The notes beneath the pieces were generated by a model. It was not told the DNA's origin. It saw only the letters and a list, made by a program, of their open reading frames with translations, and searched no databases. This document shows, piece by piece, positions 1-11,189 of a stretch of DNA of 64,000 nucleotides. A program made the position numbers and the translations under genes. This DNA comes from Ahaetulla prasina (taxonomy: Eukaryota > Chordata > Lepidosauria > Squamata > Colubridae). The stretch spans positions 261,089,458-261,153,457 of the forward strand of contig NC_080540.1 in assembly GCF_028640845.1 (NCBI RefSeq), written 5' to 3'. Within the stretch, counting starts at the first letter, position 1. The number at the start of each line of letters is the position of its first letter.

Positions 1-794
1 ACACTTTGCTTAGTTACAGAATAACTAACAGATGCAAGCTGAAATAAACTGTGCAGTCAGTATGTGGCCAAACATGCACAACTGACTCTGTGGCAACCCA
101 CAATCCACCTACACAGCCACAGCATCTCCTGCCAATTATTTGACTCAAGGTTTTAATAATCACTTTTCCCTTGAAATGAGCAGGATTTGCACATTCACTG
201 TTGTACTTATATTTTGGGGCTCTCATAACATATGTGAGATCGCCAGTGTTTGCATATGAATGCTGATGTATTCCAAGTCTGGGATTTGTATTTTAATAAA
301 TAGTAAGAAGAGTCTAAATTTACTCATCATAGAAAGAAAAAATCCTTCCTAATTAAGAAGTATTCCTATCTAAACCAATTTGTATGTGATAACATGTATC
401 TTTTTGTAAGTGTTGCTTATTATTCATACAAACTTTTTTGTTTTGGCCATTTAACTGTTCTGGTAAAATAAGATTGTGTGAATATTTATTTGAAGGAAAC
501 CATATTTTTACTTTATTCTGAGTCAGAATTCTATATAACTGCATTCTGAATCATAATTCTAACCGCACCATTATGTACTTTAATACTACCTCTAAATACA
601 CAATAGGAATTAAAACTCATTAAAAAAATAATATGAGTTATGATAGCAGTTATGATAGCAGTTCCATTTTCAAGCTACATATGACTTTTTAAAAACATAG
701 GTAGTTGTACACTATATGTGCATTTTACAATTTCTACAATGATACACATAACTTTTCATATCTTTTGTATATTAAATAGGATATGCAAACATTT
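1..794. other. AT-rich unique DNA, no gene seen
   Basis: No recognisable repeat, splice-flanked conserved frame or RNA gene is visible. The short open frames here are low-complexity chance frames. The stretch ends where a CR1 tail begins. Confidence 0.6.
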
Positions 795-953
795 ATTTAG
801 AGCAACTGGAAAAACTTACCTCCAGAAGTTGTGGGTGCTTCATACTGGAGGTTTTTAAGAAGAGATTGGACAATCATTTGTCTGAAAAATGATATAGAGT
901 TTCCTACTTGAGTTGAAGGTTCCTCCAAGATCCCTTCCTACTCTGTTATTCTG
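795..953 (+). mobile_element. CR1 LINE 3' end
   Basis: The stretch reads as the last part of a CR1 retrotransposon: a degenerate form of the C-terminal segment (the CTCCAGAAGTTGTG block), then the 3' UTR ending with CCTCCAAGATCCCTTCC followed by CTCTGTTATTCTG. The same order is seen in better copies at 45.8-46.05 kb and 54.4-54.55 kb in this window. Only about 160 bp remain, so it is strongly 5'-truncated as is normal for CR1. Its simple-repeat tail is (TTA)n, which runs directly into the tail of the opposite-facing LINE. Confidence 0.8.
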
Positions 954-1055
<102 letters not shown>

Positions 1056-2487
1056 TCGATTTTTATACCGCCCTTCTCCCGAAGGACTCAGGGCGGTGTA
1101 CAGCCAAAAGTAAAAACAGACAATACAATATACAATTAAAATACAAATTAAAAAACTTATTTTATAATTGGCCTAAAAAAACTTTAAAATATATAAAACT
1201 AAAACCCCTTAAAATTAATAATAGAAAATTTAAAATCAATAAAATTTAAGCCAGCCCCGCACGAATGAAAAGATGTGTCTTCAGTTCGCGGCGGAAGGTC
1301 CGAAGGTCAGGTATTTGGCGTAAACCCGGGGGAAGCTCGTTCCAGAGTGTGGGAGCCCCCACAGAGAAGGACCTTCCCCTGGGGGCCGCCAGCCGACATT
1401 GCTTGGCGGACGGCACCCTGAGAAGTCCCTCTCTGTGAGAGCGTACGGGTCGGTGGGAGGCATGCGGTAACAGCAGGCGGTCCCGTAAGTACCCAGGCCC
1501 TAAGCCATGGAGCGCTTTAAAGGTAGTGACCAAAACCTTAAAGTGCACTCGAAAGGCCACAGGTAGCCAGTGCAGTCTGCGCAGGAGCGGTGTTACATGG
1601 GAGCTACGCGAAGCTCCCTCTATCACCCGCGTAGCTGCATTCTGGACTAACTGAAGCCTCCGAGTGCACCTCAAGGGGAGCCCCATGTAGAGAGCATTAC
1701 AATAATCCAAGCGAGAGGTAACGAGCGCATGAGTGACTGTGCACAAGGCATCCCGATCAAGGAAGGGGCGCAACTGCCGAACCAGGCGAACCTGGTGGAA
1801 GGCCCTCCTGGAGACGGCCGTCAAATGATCTTCAAACGACAGCCTCTCATCCAGGAGGACACCTAAGTTGCGCACCCTATCCTTTGGGGCCAGTAACTGC
1901 AGCTGACTGAATCGGGGTGCTGGCATCCACAGCCACTCCGTCTTGGAGGGATTGAGCTTGAGCCTGTTCCTCCCCATCCAGACCCGTACGGCTTCCAAAC
2001 ACCGGGACAGCACTTCAACAGCTTCATTGGGGTGGCCCGGGGTGGAAAAATACAGCTGGGTGTCATCAGCGTACAGCTGGTATCTCACCCCAAAGCCACT
2101 GATGATCTCACCCAACGGCTTCATATAAATGTTGAACAGAAGGGGCGAGAGGATCGACCCCTGCGGCACCCCACAAGTGAGGCACCTCGCAGTCGACCTC
2201 TGCCCCCCTGTCAACACCGTCTGCGACCGGTCAGAGAGATAGGAGGAGAACCACCAATACACGGTGCCTCCCACTCCCAATCCCCCCAACCGGCGCAGCA
2301 AGATACCATGGTCGATGGTATCAAAAGCCGCTGAGAGGTCTAATAGGACCAGGGCAGAGGAATAACCCCTGTCCCTGGCCCTCCAGAGATCATCCACCAA
2401 TGCGACCAAAGCTGTTTCCGTGCTGTATCCAGGTTGGAAGCCGGACTGGAACGGGTCTAGATAGACGGCTTCATCCAGGTATTGGGT
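1056..2487 (-). mobile_element. CR1/L2-superfamily LINE, 3' part with open RT frame (family A)
   Basis: On the minus strand an uninterrupted frame of at least 387 codons (stop near 1246, open upstream to about 2486) encodes the fingers-to-thumb part of a LINE reverse transcriptase. Visible motifs are FDTIDHGILLRRL, GVPQGSILSPLLFNIYM (RT motif 4) and YADDTQLYFS with the catalytic Asp pair, followed by the long C-terminal region SRLDYCNALYMG, LHWLPV and WNELPPGLRQ. The endonuclease and the first RT motifs are missing, so this is a 5'-truncated and dead copy. The 3' UTR ends with a CCGCCCT...AGGGCGG stem-loop and an (AAT)n tail. Against the copy at 27.7 kb it lacks eight residues (the QLAVGGE region), an in-frame deletion. 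Clade assignment to L2 or a CR1-L3-like group is uncertain. Confidence 0.92.
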
Positions 2488-3014
2488 GTATTATAATTGT
2501 TAAAGGAGAGCATATAACATTTCTAGAATTCATATTAATTTTGTACTTAATCACTCATTTTCTTTGTTTTTCTGCACCTAATTGCTATGCTGAGAAGAGA
2601 GAGTGTGTTAGAAAAAAATGGAATCATATGGAAATTTGTGAGAATGGATTTTTATGAATGAAATGCCTCAAAATATCAAAGCCTTTGTGTAAAGAAATGT
2701 AGGATCAGTCTAATCACACATGTTTCTCTTTGTTCCATAACTTTTTCAATACCTTGCCAGAGTAGTATAGAGTGGCATATTAGGGTGAAATCTAGTGGAA
2801 CAAAATTATTTTGTTATGAAATATATGAAAAAAACATTTCAGTGAAAACATAATCAGTATTAAAATTGATTTAATTAATTTTAAACATTAAAATCAACGT
2901 TTGCATTAAAATTAAATTCAGCTCCATCTGACAGTTAAAAGTTCAATGTGAATTTTTAATGGCTAGTAAATCGGTAAAAATAAAGCATTTTTATGGGACT
3001 AACATATATTTTTG
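2488..3014. other. AT-rich spacer
   Basis: No gene or classifiable repeat is visible between the LINE and the SINE. Confidence 0.5.
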
Positions 3015-3198
3015 AGAACTAGTTTGGTGTAAAAATTAAAATACTGGACTAGAAACCAGGAGTTTATCCCACCTTAGGCATGAACCAACTGTGTGACTTT
3101 AGGTATATCAGCCTTAGGAAGGAAGCAATGACAAATCTTACCAAGAAAACTGCAGGGACTTAACCTGGCTATACATCAGTGACTCGAAGGCTGGTACT
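3015..3198 (+). mobile_element. tRNA-derived SINE, old copy
   Basis: The start GTTTGGTGTAAAAATTAAAA followed by ACTGGACTAGAAACCAGGAG is a decayed tRNA-like head with an A-box region and a B-box-like GAGTTTATCCC. It is followed by a body containing GTGTGACTTTAGG and by the tail region CAAGAAAACTGCAGGGACTT. This is the layout of a common squamate tRNA-related SINE. There is no functional promoter left because the A box is altered. Family name is not certain. Confidence 0.6.
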
Positions 3199-4626
3199 CT
3201 CCCTCTCTCTACCCACTTCTCACTCTTCTCTGTCATCTATATATCATCAATATTTATATCAACTATTCTTCTAATAGCAAAGAACAGACTTTGCAAACTA
3301 GCCAGTCTTAGAACATTCAATTAAAGCAGAGCTGCCATATTTCAAATGTGAAAATGTACAGTGAATATGCTTGATTTTCTGTTAATCAAAACTTTGCTGC
3401 TTTTGTGAGATCTTTACAAAACATTGGTGTATTTCTTTAAACATGAGACAGACATATCGCCAGTTAAACAATACCAGGTTTAAAAGAGGTTGTGCTGAAC
3501 TTACAGACTGAACTTATCTTTTTGGTAAGACCCAGATGTGAGATATTTTCCTTACAAAGTATTTTGTATAATGTTCCTGGGGCATAGTACACATGAATAA
3601 AAACCTTACATAAGGCATAGTTTCGTACAATTTTAATCGTTCTGCATATTATGAGGCGAAGATTTTAGGTATGATAGAATAACATTTTATTGCTTTAGGA
3701 GTAAACAAGGTATGAATTATGCCCAATTGTTTAATTCAAACTAAGTCTGCTTTGGCTAGTTTACAGTTTAACCTTAAACAAAGATCTACCACTTCTACAA
3801 ACATATATCTCTTTAACTGGTTCTTAAATTAAATCCTTAGCTGATGAATCCTATATTCATAACCACTGACAGATTACATATAAAAGAATGCAAGACACTT
3901 TATTAACTGGGAGAGCAGACATCCAGAGATACCATATTTAAAAACAAGCAAATAAAAAGCATGAGACAATTTAATAGTATATTTATGCATACAGGTCTAT
4001 GTCTATGTATACACATACACAGAAACATACTTTCACATTTCTCACTTTTTTGTAGATTCACTCATATATTTATCCTGTATAATACTCAAAACCATAGTTG
4101 TGAATGCCTATGAATAAAGGTGAATTTCATAGATATTCTTATAAAACAAGGATATTTGCAAATCCTTGTTGCTCTTACCCAAATATTTCCACTTGTACTT
4201 CTTCATTAGTACATCTGTAGTGTATATCATATGCATCTGAAACATCTAAAAAACATGAATTGCAGATAGTTTTGCAAAATAAATCTTACCTGCTACATTC
4301 TCACAACATGTGCCTGTTTCTTTACTAATAGGGATCAAATACATTATTTCATTGAAGCACATATTGTTTACAATGGTTAATAGATTTGTAAGTTATTTGT
4401 ATGTATGTTAAAATAAACTCTGAACCAAGCAATCTGGTTAAATCTGAGAGATAAATAAATCATCAGGGTTAAGATTAGGGTTAGTTAGGGTTAGAGAAAA
4501 CTAATTTCTCACCATAAACATTGCTGTACACAAGATTGCATGGGACAGAGGATTTAGTCACATTCTGAATGACTGAATGTGCTAAATACCATTTTAGATT
4601 TGTCTGGGTTAGGCCCTAAATTAAAC
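3199..4626. other. AT-rich unique DNA with a short telomere-like run
   Basis: No gene is visible. The only notable feature is a short stretch near 4467-4494 with irregular TTAGGG-type units. Otherwise the DNA is AT-rich and unclassified. Confidence 0.5.
4467..4494 (+). repeat. Short interstitial telomere-like repeat
   Basis: Three or four GGGTTA-type units occur here with short irregular spacers (TTAGGGTTAG, then TTAGGGTTAGAG). It is too short to be a telomere; it is an internal telomere-like motif. Confidence 0.5.
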
Positions 4627-4634
4627 AACTATAG

Positions 4635-6149
4635 CAGTGGTGGGTTGCTACCGGTTCTCCCCAGTTCGCAAGAACCGGTAGTAAACATTTTGAGTAGTTC
4701 GGAGAACCGGTAGTAAAAATTCTGCCTGGCCCTGCCCACAATCTATTGCTGCCTCCCGACTCTCAGCTGATCAGCTAGAAGGAAAAAACTCAGGGCTCAC
4801 TTGACAAAGAAGAGAAAAAAAAACACCCGCAAGACACCGTCGCTTTAAATTTAGAAGCCAAGAAGCCTCCCAACTGATCGGCTACAATGAAAAAATCAGG
4901 ACTCGCTTCTCAGCCAGGAGATCGCTTGGCAAAGAAGAAGTGGGGGGGGGGGGCGGAAACGCTGTCACTTTAAATTGACAGAGCCGGAAGCTCTGTTCTG
5001 GGTCAGCTGAACAACAAATTGGATAAGTGGAGGAATTCTTATATGGTTCAAAGTTTTTGAAATTTTGGGGTTTGTGCAACATGGGGCTTTGCGTTTCTAA
5101 AAAAGTTTGGGCGATTTCCATTGTGAAGTATCCTGTCTTGAATGAGTTTTCTGCCTGCTTGTAAATGGAGCCGAACTTCCAGCTTCCACCTCTAAGCACT
5201 GGTAGCTGTTTTCTGCTTACAAAGTTTCCTTTATACAGCTGGCAGGAATGTGGAATTCCAGGCAGGTTCCTTGTTAACAGCTTAATTATTTCTTAATTAT
5301 CTAGTAATATTTTATTTGGGAAATGAAGAAGGGGGAGTTTGATTCCTTCCCAGAACAGATTAGTGGGGTGGGAAGGGAATGGGGATTTTGAAGTAACCTT
5401 CCCCCGGAGTGGGGAGGGAATGGGGATTTTAGGCTTGCTGTCAAACATCAGCCATAATACTAATGATTGTTTTGAACAATATGCAGGTTCAAAACAATAT
5501 ACAGGTTGTATTACATGAATGGCTATTTTATATGTGAAATTATGATTGAAACCTAAGTTCACACTGTCAGGAAGTTTGTCCTTAGTTTTAGGTTGCTTCT
5601 CTCTTTGTTGAGTTTCTATCCATTGCTTCTTGTTTTGCCTGCTGGTGCTTTGGAAAATACTTTGCCCCCCCTTCTTTCTAGCAGCCCCTTAAAACCCGTT
5701 GCCTATCACACTCTTGGGCAAAGCATGTGAGCCATTTCCTCCTTTCAGTGGTCCATGATAGTGCATCTATAGCAGAGGTCTCTAACCTTGGCCACTTTAA
5801 GAATTTAAGACAGCAAAGGCTGAGGAATTCTGGGAGTTGAAGTCCATAAGTCTTAAAGTGCCCAAGTTTGGAGACCCCTGATCTATAGTATGTAGATAAT
5901 AAAGTTGAAAAAAGGTGAACAACATTTTTGCAGAACTATAGATGCGTTGAGGCTGGGTGTGACAAGGAATGGCTGGGAGGGGAGGGGCCAGGCAAGGTAC
6001 TCCTTGATGTGAGTGACATTGAGTTGGCCACGCCTACCCAGTCACATGTCCATCAAGCCACACCCACTGTCACATGACCATCAAGCCACGCCCACAAAAT
6101 AAGCCACGCCCACAGAACCGGTAGTAAAAAAAAATAGAACCCATCCCTG
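4635..6149. mobile_element. Non-autonomous hAT-type transposon, 1.5 kb
   Basis: The left end starts CAGTGGTGGGTTGCTACCGG and the right end finishes with ACCGGTAGT...GAACCCATCCCTG, giving imperfect terminal inverted repeats with the CAGNGG form typical of hAT. The flanks are AACTATAG (4627-4634) and AACTGTAG (6150-6157), an 8-bp target duplication with one mismatch. The interior has no transposase frame. It contains a nested foldback MITE at 5773-5880 and a right sub-terminal region rich in GCCACGCCCAC. The elements at 14.9 kb and 53.5 kb share its ends and parts of its interior. Confidence 0.9.
5773..5880. mobile_element. Foldback hAT MITE (GGTCTCTAACC family)
   Basis: The 108-bp element begins CAGAGGTCTCTAACCTTGG and ends TTTGGAGACCCCTG. 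The interior carries CTGAGGAATTCTGGGAGTTG. An exact 8-bp target duplication, ATCTATAG, lies at 5765-5772 and 5881-5888. It sits inside the larger hAT element, so it is the younger of the two. Confidence 0.93.
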
Positions 6150-6339
6150 AACTGTAGATACCCTGTTAGAAAAATCTATATCTTGTATTATAACGAGGCT
6201 TGTGAAGGATGCTAGGAACAACAACAAAAGTTTGTTTTGACATGTCCAGAATAAAAGGAACACATTGGTATACTTCTCAGTGAAAATGGTGAAATGTTAA
6301 CAAGTAACAAAGAAAGGACAGCGCTACAGAAGTTCTATT

Positions 6340-7112
6340 TTGGCTCAGTATTCCCCAGCAAGAGATATGTATCACATAATACATACAATTGTCAAAAGCA
6401 GATTGAAGCTTGAGAGTCACAGTAACATAGCAATTTTGAATGTGTTTAAACCTCCAGAGTTGGATAAATCTCCAGAGTTGGATGAACCTCCTAGGGTCTG
6501 GCTGAATGGTCTGCTGAATGGTCTGGCTGAAATATTATGTATTATCTTTGAGAAACCCTGGAGAATGACAAAGTGTGTTTCACACTCGAAGGAGGGCAAA
6601 TATTGTCCCTGTCTTCAAAAAGGGGGAAAGGGATGATCTAAGAGACTACAGATAAGTAATTTACTTGATCATTTATAGATCAATCAAAAAGAGATTAATC
6701 TGTAAGACCCTGGAAAATAATGCAGCTATTAACAGAAATCACCATGAATTTGTCAGAAACAAGTTTTACTAGATTAACCTTATCTCATTTTTTTTTATTG
6801 GTTAACTTGCTTGGAAGAATGTCAAATAGTTTGCTGAAATCAAGATATATTATGTCTAAAGTACCCCCACAAAGTACTCCATGACATTCTGATTAGATAG
6901 CTAATTAAGTGTGGACTGGATGATATGACAAGAAACGGGATACACAGTTGGCTTAAAAACCATACCCAAATATTTATCCATCAGTACATAGTTTAACACC
7001 ATAATTCTATGATAAGCCTTTTCAATGTAATATTGAAATGAATTGCCTGTTTTCCTTTTTCTGCATTCTATTTTTACAATCTTAAGAACTTTCAATCTTG
7101 CTTGTGAAAACA
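6340..7112 (+). pseudogene. Ancient CR1 LINE reverse transcriptase remnant
   Basis: Around 6520-6640 the frame reads IIFEKPWRMTK, then CPCLQKGGKG, which resembles the conserved CR1 segment before the first RT motif (usually ...FEKSW... then ...PVFKKG.K). After that the frame breaks; a further match-like piece with RNGIHSWLKN appears near 6930-6960. Stops and frame changes throughout mark a very old copy. The call rests on the short peptide pattern only. Confidence 0.55.
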
Positions 7113-7113
7113 T

Positions 7114-7639
7114 GTCTAAATTGTCTTTAGTTATTATAAAAATATGAACTAAACAAAGTAATTACCCATCCCTAATCTGTCTCAGATTCCACTGAGGAAT
7201 AATAGAAGGAACTACACAATTTTTAAGATACTAAGCATCTCAAGAGCTTGACAAAACCCCTTCTATCTGGTATATAAAGAATATAAAGCAAAACCAAATA
7301 ATCATGGATTATTTTAGATATTTTAATATATGAGAGATATGTAAATATAGGGATTCTATTTTTAGAACTTAATATAAATTGTACACAGAATAAGAGTGAC
7401 TGGGTTTTTAACACTTTTCAATTGTTATATAAAGGTAAGACAACTGAGTTACACACACATATATATTTAAACATTATGCCACTTTCTTTTCTCTTAAACA
7501 TTTTTATACATATAACAAATTTAGGAACCACTCATTTCCCTCACAGACTAACTCTGGTGGTATACAAGTAAAATATAAAAATGTAAAAGCTATAAACATT
7601 GTATGAGGAAGCAATTAAAACAAGATTAAAATATAAAAA
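7114..7639. other. AT-rich DNA, nothing recognised
   Basis: No gene or repeat family can be supported. A short CA/TA run lies near 7452-7466. Confidence 0.5.
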
Positions 7640-8175
7640 TTCAAAGTTAATAAGGTGGGAGAGGATCTTCAAGGCACCAACCAGCCCAGTAGTTGCTCCC
7701 GGTTCTGTCCGGTTCTTGAGAACCGGTAGTAAAATTGGCAGGAGGCTCCACCCAACTTGCCCTGATGTCATAGTTAGCAGAAGCATGCACATTCCTGTTG
7801 TGAACTGGTTGTAAAGGTAAGTAGAACCTACCCTTGAACCAGCCCCATAGTTATATGCTCCTCTGTGATTCCCCAAGCAAGTTGATAGAGCCAGATCTTC
7901 AAACATTTCTGAAAGGCTAGGAGGAGCATGTTCCAAAGGGCAATGGCAATGGCAGAAAAGGCTCTATTCCTGGACATTGCCAGTTGAAATTCTTTCAACT
8001 GGCAATGTCCTGGGGTCAGCAACATAATCTCATTGCCTGAGATTACATGATGGTTCTATCAGTAATCTGGCCCCATGCCATGTAGGGCTTCAAAAACTTT
8101 GAACTGGACCTGAAGCAAACTGGTACTTTATGCAGTTCACGTAGCAGAGGTATTACATCAGTAGTAAACATTGAT
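7640..8175 (-). pseudogene. Old L2/CR1-type LINE remnant (minus strand), split by a MITE
   Basis: On the minus strand the right part (7845-8175) resembles the C-terminal coding end of the family A LINE: GCCATGTAGGGCTTCAAA matches the conserved GCCATGG...CTTTAAA block, and the GGCAGAAAAGGCTCTATTCC block matches the ...GGCCTTCTCTGTGG segment. It is heavily diverged. A GC-rich MITE (7687-7836) is inserted in it. A perfect hairpin lies at 7972-8010. Confidence 0.55.
7687..7836. mobile_element. Short GC-rich hAT MITE
   Basis: The 150-bp element starts CAGTAGTTGCTCCCGGTTC and ends GTAAGTAGAACCTACCCTTG; the ends are imperfect inverted repeats. The exact 8-bp duplication AACCAGCC flanks it (7679-7686 and 7837-7844). 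The same body plan (GAACCGGTAGT, GGAGGCTCC.CCCA, GATGTCAT, GGTAAGT) appears at 23.6 kb and 48.15 kb. Confidence 0.92.
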
Positions 8176-8481
8176 TAACCGGACAAGTCTTGTGCAGTCA
8201 GTACCTGCATTTCCCTTCCTCACCATACTGTAAATGCTTTAAAGAAGATGTTAAGGAATTTTGGATCAGACCAATTTAGCCAATTCATAATTTCCAACAT
8301 CTTGGGGGGGGATTTCTAAGAGAAATTAAGAAATGTTAATAAATCATAAATTGTCATTTGTTGCTAAGCAGTCTAACATGATCATTAATTAGGACTAGAC
8401 AAACTGTTATCCATTGGGTCATCGTTTCAGCCTATTTCCTTACCTAAACAGAGAAACAAAATGACCAAGGACAAAAAAGTA
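8176..8481. other. Unclassified spacer
   Basis: No gene or repeat can be supported. Confidence 0.45.
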
Positions 8482-9520
8482 ACTGTGTTCTCTTTGCTGA
8501 CGAAGTAAAACTGTTCAACACCACCGACAATACATCTACCATTCAAAAAGACCTTGATCATCTAACCGCTTGGTCTAAAATTTGGCAACTACAAATCTCA
8601 ACCAGCAAATGCTCAGTTTTACATATTGGAAAAAAGAACCCAATCACTAAGTACATGCTTGATGGACATTACCTTACAGATGACCCCCACCCTGCCAAAG
8701 ACCTTGGAGTTTTCATATCTAATGATCTAAGTGCTAAAGCCCACTGCAACTACATAGCAAAAAAGGCTCTAAGAGTTGTTAACCTAATCCTACGTAGCTT
8801 CTTTTCCAAAAACACCACACTGCTGACCTGACCATATAAAACATTTGCTAGGTCAATTCTTGATTACAGCTCGCCTGTCTGGAACCCATACCATATTTCT
8901 GACATCAATACAGTTGAGCGTGTCCAGAGGTATTTCACGAGAAGAGTTCTCCACTCCTCCGTAACCAACAAAATACCTTATTCCACCAGACTTGAAATCC
9001 TGGGTTTAGAAAACTTGGAACTCGGTCGCCTTCGATAGGACCTGGGTTTAGCTCATAGAATCATCCGTTGTAATGTACAATCCATTGTAATGTAATCCCT
9101 GCTAATGACTACTTCAGTTTCAACTACAATAACACAAGAGCTACCAATAGATTTAAACTTAATGTCAACCGCTCCAGTTTGGACTGTAGAAAATATGATT
9201 TCTGTAACAGAATTATCTGTACTTGGAATGCATTACCTAACTCTGTGGTCTCTTCCCATAACCCCAAAAGCTTTAACCAAAATCTATCCACTGTTGACCT
9301 CACTCCATTCCTAAGAGGACTTTAAGGGGCGTGCATAAGAGCACAAACGTGCCTACCATTCCTGTCCTATTGTTTCTTTCCCTATATATATATATATATG
9401 CTTACACTTCCTTATTACTCCTCATATATATGTTTATATATTATATAATCTTTTTTTGTATTATGCTTGTGTACATTGTTATGACAAAATTAAATAAATA
9501 AAAAAATAAAAATAAAATAG
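8482..9520 (+). pseudogene. CR1/Rex-like LINE 3' half, decayed (family D)
   Basis: The plus strand encodes VLFADEVKLFNTTDN (RT motif 5 with the usual second Asp of the FADD pair changed to Glu), then DLDHLTAWSKIWQLQIST, SKCSVLHIGKKNP, KDLGVFISNDLSAKAHCN, SILDYSSPVWNP and TVERVQRYFTRRVL. This order is that of Jockey/CR1-group RT thumb and C-terminal regions. In-frame stops occur after KNTTLLT and after LELGRLR, and the frame shifts beyond 9050. The 3' UTR is AT-rich, includes a (TA)n run near 9386-9399, and ends in an AAATAAATAAAA tail. It is 5'-truncated, with no endonuclease. This family is distinct from A, B and true CR1 in the window. Confidence 0.85.
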
Positions 9521-10284
9521 CAGTGGGAATAGAAGCAACTCCTGACTTCCTGCCAGCTTGATTGCAGCTGATTGCCCTCTGGCAACTAATGGCAGGACCA
9601 TTTTACTGAAACTCTAGGCCTGACACAGCAGCATAGTAGCAATGAAGCAACTACAATTTTGCCAAATTTCATTTTCTGGAAGTTATGGGTCCTGGATTTT
9701 GGATGCATTCTATAAATTAGCCCATTTTAAGTGTATTGGGTCAAAATTTGTTGCCCTATGATGCATGATTTCAGTCAGTTAAAGGTTAGAGACACACAAA
9801 TTTTAGTAGTATATAGATCCAAAGCAATTTAATCTTTCAAATGCCACAATTACTTTATCCAAAATTTCAACATTTTAAAAATGACTATACAATTGTATTG
9901 TGCCATTTAAATATATAGTTATGGATATATTTCTATTATAATATTGTATTGTACAAAACATTCATATTTCATTGTATATATGTCTAGATATTCATGCATG
10001 TATAGTTTTTATCTTGGAAGAAAATAAATATGGGAGCAATTAAGTGCAGTGACATCCACAAATTGAGCTGACTATTATTACAATGTTTCGTTCTATGTGA
10101 AATGTTGGATAATACTCTCTCTCTCTCCCTTTGTATATTTATATATATTGCTACAATGGGACTTAAAATGTATTTTAGTATATTTTCAGAAGCTAGTTTA
10201 AGATCGGTGCTAGTATCTTGCATTGTAAGGTTTTCTTCTGTTAACCTAGAAAGTACAAATAGAATGAGACTATTGCCTTACACA
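9521..10284. other. AT-rich DNA, nothing recognised
   Basis: No gene or repeat family can be supported. A CT run lies near 10117-10128. Confidence 0.45.
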
Positions 10285-10348
10285 CTGTAAGCCGCCCTGA
10301 GTCTTCGGAGAAGGGCGGGGTATAAATGTAAACAAAAAAAAAAAAAAA
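10285..10348 (+). mobile_element. LINE/SINE 3' terminus with stem-loop and A tail
   Basis: CTGTAAGCCGCCCTGAGTCT and then TCGGAGAAGGGCGGGGTATA followed by a run of about 15 A. The stem CCGCCC/GGGCGG is the same 3' hairpin found at the ends of the family A LINEs in this window. Only the last 60 bp of the element are present. Confidence 0.7.
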
Positions 10349-11189
10349 GTGATTTATGAACAAATGCAGTTTAAGTTTGTTTCTCTAAAATTAAATATAT
10401 TCCAAGTTATTACTATCTCCGTCAGTAAGAATTAAATTTGACAAAGAAGAATGTGGACTTAAATCAACTGAATTTCACATTTATTAAATAAATTGCTAAT
10501 TTACCAGAATTGCTTTGCCATATAATTAAAAAAACAACAATTTGTCTAAAGTTCATGAAGTAATACAAATCTTTTGGGCATTTCCAGTAATAAAACTTTG
10601 GACTAGTACAACCTCTGCTATCGGAGCATATAAAATGAAGGAAAGAATGACAGATTCAAGATTTTAACTGAAGCTACCCCTGGGAATTCAACAGGCACCA
10701 TAAAAAGAGAAAAGAAAGAGTGAGAAGGCATTTTTCAGGGCTTGTTTTCCTCAGTGAAAGTTCTCTAGGGGGCTTCTCTGCAACTTCTAGAGTAGCTATG
10801 ATTTAGTCATCCTAACCTAATGACAGCCATCAATGAAACCTGGTCTCTTTCAGCTGTCAACATGAAGAAAGAGTCAAATGTGAAGGAAGAAAAGATTAAA
10901 AAATATTTCTAGTTTGTTGGTTTATGATTATTTGACAATTATTTTGTAGAAATTGAAACTAATGCCAAAAAGCTGCAATCCTGGTATACTTACTCTTAAA
11001 AGCTAGTGGGGGCAGGATGGCAGGGTAGGGTGGTGGGGAATCTATGTAATGATATAAAAACAGAATAATCATAGTTAAGATGTCAATTCCAAAAATAAGG
11101 GACAATTTTTAAATGCATGGGAAAAACTTGGCTTCATGGTTTTCCTCCGCTAACAGTATTTGTAAAACTTCAAAATTGTGGCTTATTTC
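10349..11189. other. AT-rich unique DNA
   Basis: No gene or repeat can be supported. Confidence 0.45.
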
